A program made the translations under genes and the position numbers. The notes beneath the pieces were generated by a model that did not search any database, was not told where the DNA came from, and saw only the letters and a list, made by a program, of their open reading frames with translations. Positions 62,590 through 64,000 of a DNA stretch of 64,000 bases are shown here, in pieces; the first letter of the stretch is position 1, and every line of letters starts with the position of its first letter. The DNA comes from Rhodamnia argentea (Eukaryota > Streptophyta > Magnoliopsida > Myrtales > Myrtaceae), in the NCBI RefSeq assembly GCF_020921035.1, contig NC_063152.1:11112001-11176000 (forward strand), read 5' to 3'.

Positions 62590-63215
62590 AATTATAAACT
62601 CATTGAATCGGTATCCAAAAAATCCTAAGCCTTTCAATTGGATCGATTTAGTCATGAACATTTTTCATTTGTATCGGTTCAGTCCATCCGGCTAATTTTA
62701 GCCAAAAATCTTTGACGTAAATGTCGGCCGTCCTACAAGGATACGATCGGCGTTGAAGTGGACATTTTTAATAATATTTTAAATTATTTCATAATTTTTT
62801 TTATATTTCTTTTGTTTTCTTTTTTGTGCTTTATTTTTTTTTTCCGGACCTAGGGTGTCGTGGCCCTTGCCAAGGCCTACAAGGGTTGACCAGCGGCCCT
62901 TGCCAAGGCCGGCAAGGGTTGACCGATGGCCCTTGCTAGCCGTCAGCCAAATAAAAAAAAATAAAGAATAGAAAAGAAAAGAAAAAAATAAAAAATTATG
63001 AAAAATCAATTATTAAAATATTAATATAAATGTCTATGTTGGTGTGTCACACTAGATAGCCGGTATCCACATTAGGAATTTCCGATCAATATTGGCTGGG
63101 TAGACTCAATCGTTATCAATGCAAAAAGGTTTAAAATTAAATTGGTCCAATTAAAATGTTTAAAACTGAATTGGTATCAATGCAACATGTTTAAGACGTT
63201 TTCGGGTACTTTTAC
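62590..63215. repeat. Fold-back repeat family A, copy 10 (complete)
   Basis: Left arm 'gatcgatttagtcatgaaca', 'cagtccatccggctaatttt' and 'gtggacatttttaataatat'; right arm 'gtctatgttggtgtgtcaca', 'ggctgggtagactcaatc', 'aaggtttaaaattaaattgg' and terminal 'catgtttaagacgtttt'. The core holds a 33-bp tandem repeat (62862-62942). Confidence 0.75.
62862..62942. repeat. 33-bp tandem repeat in the family A core
   Basis: Units starting ggcccttgccaaggcc at 62862 and 62895, and a third partial unit at 62928 (ggcccttgctagccg). Each full unit ends with caagggttgacc. Confidence 0.85.
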
Positions 63216-63567
63216 CTAGACTAAAGTAGGCATTGATCACTAACAGTTCTTTAGCCTATAGAAGAGAGCACGAGCAAAAAAGCTATGATGTTTTGTTTGA
63301 TTCTGGACGATAGACGACACTGCATCTTCAGGCATGGTGGGAAAATGTAAGATCGAACAGATGGAGATTCAAATAATGTCCTATCCAATGATGTTTAGCT
63401 CCAAGAAAGAAACGGACAACATGCGAGGAAGATTCACTTCTCGCGTATCTACTTTGATCATTAAAATAATGAAAAGGCAACCATACCTAGGACTATCTAT
63501 AGGAGGTCGTAGCACTAATTCTCCATCGAACCCAAGAGAGTTTCGCTATCCTGAAAAGAAATAAACG
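63216..63567. other. CLE upstream region
   Basis: Contains a 76-codon ORF (63334-63564) directly before the CLE start, with no recognisable motif and no signal peptide. Treated as upstream sequence, possibly 5' UTR. Confidence 0.4.
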
Positions 63568-63789
63568 ATGGTGATAAGCATGTTCAAAGTTTGTGTATGC
63601 CTAATGCTGATATTGCTTTCGCTTCCAAGTTCCTGTGCACGAGCTCCTCACGTCGTGATCCAAGGGAAGACGCTTAGTGAGGCGGTTCGCACATTACGTG
63701 AAGACTATGGAAAGGGAGATAACGGGCAAGATGGTCATTACGAGCTTATGAGGGCCAGTCCCGAAGGTCCTGATCCGCAGCATCACTGA
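63568..63789 (+). CDS. CLE: CLE peptide precursor (small secreted signalling peptide)
   Basis: Single-exon 73-aa prepropeptide. Residues 1-24 are a clear signal peptide (hydrophobic VCVCLMLILLSLP core, cleavage expected after SSCA). A short variable, charged region follows. The extreme C-terminus, residues 62-73, is RASPEGPDPQHH, which fits the 12-residue CLE consensus R-x-S/x-P-G-G-P-D-P-x-H-H/N with the hydroxylatable Pro4 and Pro7 and the terminal His-His. It is closest in form to Arabidopsis CLE1-7 (for example RVSPGGPDPQHH), with Glu in place of Gly at position 5. CLE peptides are secreted, trimmed and often arabinosylated ligands of CLAVATA1/BAM-type receptor kinases, acting in meristem, vascular, root or nutrient signalling. 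Two Met codons (1 and 5) are possible starts; both keep the signal peptide. The intronless structure is typical. Confidence 0.88.
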   Translation: MVISMFKVCVCLMLILLSLPSSCARAPHVVIQGKTLSEAVRTLREDYGKGDNGQDGHYELMRASPEGPDPQHH

Positions 63790-64000
63790 ATAAGACGTTC
63801 GCAGCCTTCTTTTATTCGCGAAATAATGTCCTACCAAGCATGAGATAGCCTACTTTCTTTTTTCTCTATCGTCTCCTTTTGTTTTACTATGAGTAATCGT
63901 ACTAGGTTATTTTTCAATGTATTGTACTTATCACAAGCGCACTTATAGTAGTAAAACATTAATGTAGACGCTATTGACCTAACTATGTTGGCATTTTGTC
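63790..64000. other. CLE 3' flank to window end
   Basis: AT-rich, no gene. Probable CLE 3' UTR. Confidence 0.5.

Noticed and set aside
62283-62628. Overlapping opposite-strand ORFs near the right end
   Set aside because: Neither has a recognisable domain. Mutual overlap and closeness to a repeat make chance ORFs most likely.
63334-63564. 76-codon ORF directly before CLE
   Set aside because: No motif or signal peptide. Could be an upstream ORF but nothing supports a protein.

Overview
This is plant nuclear DNA from a eudicot. The genes are split by many GT-AG introns, the intergenic sequence is AT-rich and full of small non-autonomous transposons, and the window holds plant-specific families (a glutamate-receptor-like channel, an IQ67-domain protein, a CLE peptide, NCL-type exchangers). 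A woody rosid such as a Myrtaceae species is my guess; nothing in the sequence proves it.

Layout, left to right. At 1470-1770 (minus) is the first exon of a GLUTAMATE RECEPTOR-LIKE gene that runs off the left edge, with a TATA box at 1818-1825. At 4746-20317 (plus) is a complete 23-exon DEAH-box RNA helicase (DEAH9/DHX35 type, 695 aa), whose introns hold microsatellites, a Tourist-like MITE, a tandem duplication and a probable LTR fragment. From 23 to 48 kb lies a same-strand array of three EF-hand Na+/Ca2+-exchanger-like (NCL) genes: a 5'-truncated, frameshifted copy (23019-24038) and two intact seven-exon copies (33929-40827, 567 aa; 43175-48098, 560 aa). The 10 kb between the first two copies is almost purely transposon-derived. 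At 50375-50448 is a tRNA gene (anticodon TAT). At 52130-55098 is an IQ67-domain (IQD) calmodulin-binding protein (315 aa), at 56859-60127 a CoA-type Nudix hydrolase (NUDT15-like, 281 aa), and at 63568-63789 a small secreted CLE-peptide precursor ending in a perfectly placed 12-residue CLE motif.

The genes do not form a pathway. Several are linked to Ca2+ signalling (GLR channel, EF-hand exchangers, calmodulin-binding IQD), but in a plant genome this is probably coincidence apart from the tandem NCL array. The most notable observation is that all exchanger copies carry Gln in place of the acidic residue expected in the ion-binding alpha-repeat motifs (both motifs in the two intact copies, the second motif in the truncated one). 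This suggests altered or lost transport while the genes stayed intact. The second is a fold-back repeat family of at least eleven copies with conserved arms and unrelated GC-rich cores.

Exon boundaries were derived by hand from reading frame, GT/AG sites and remembered family sequences. No alignment or database search was run.
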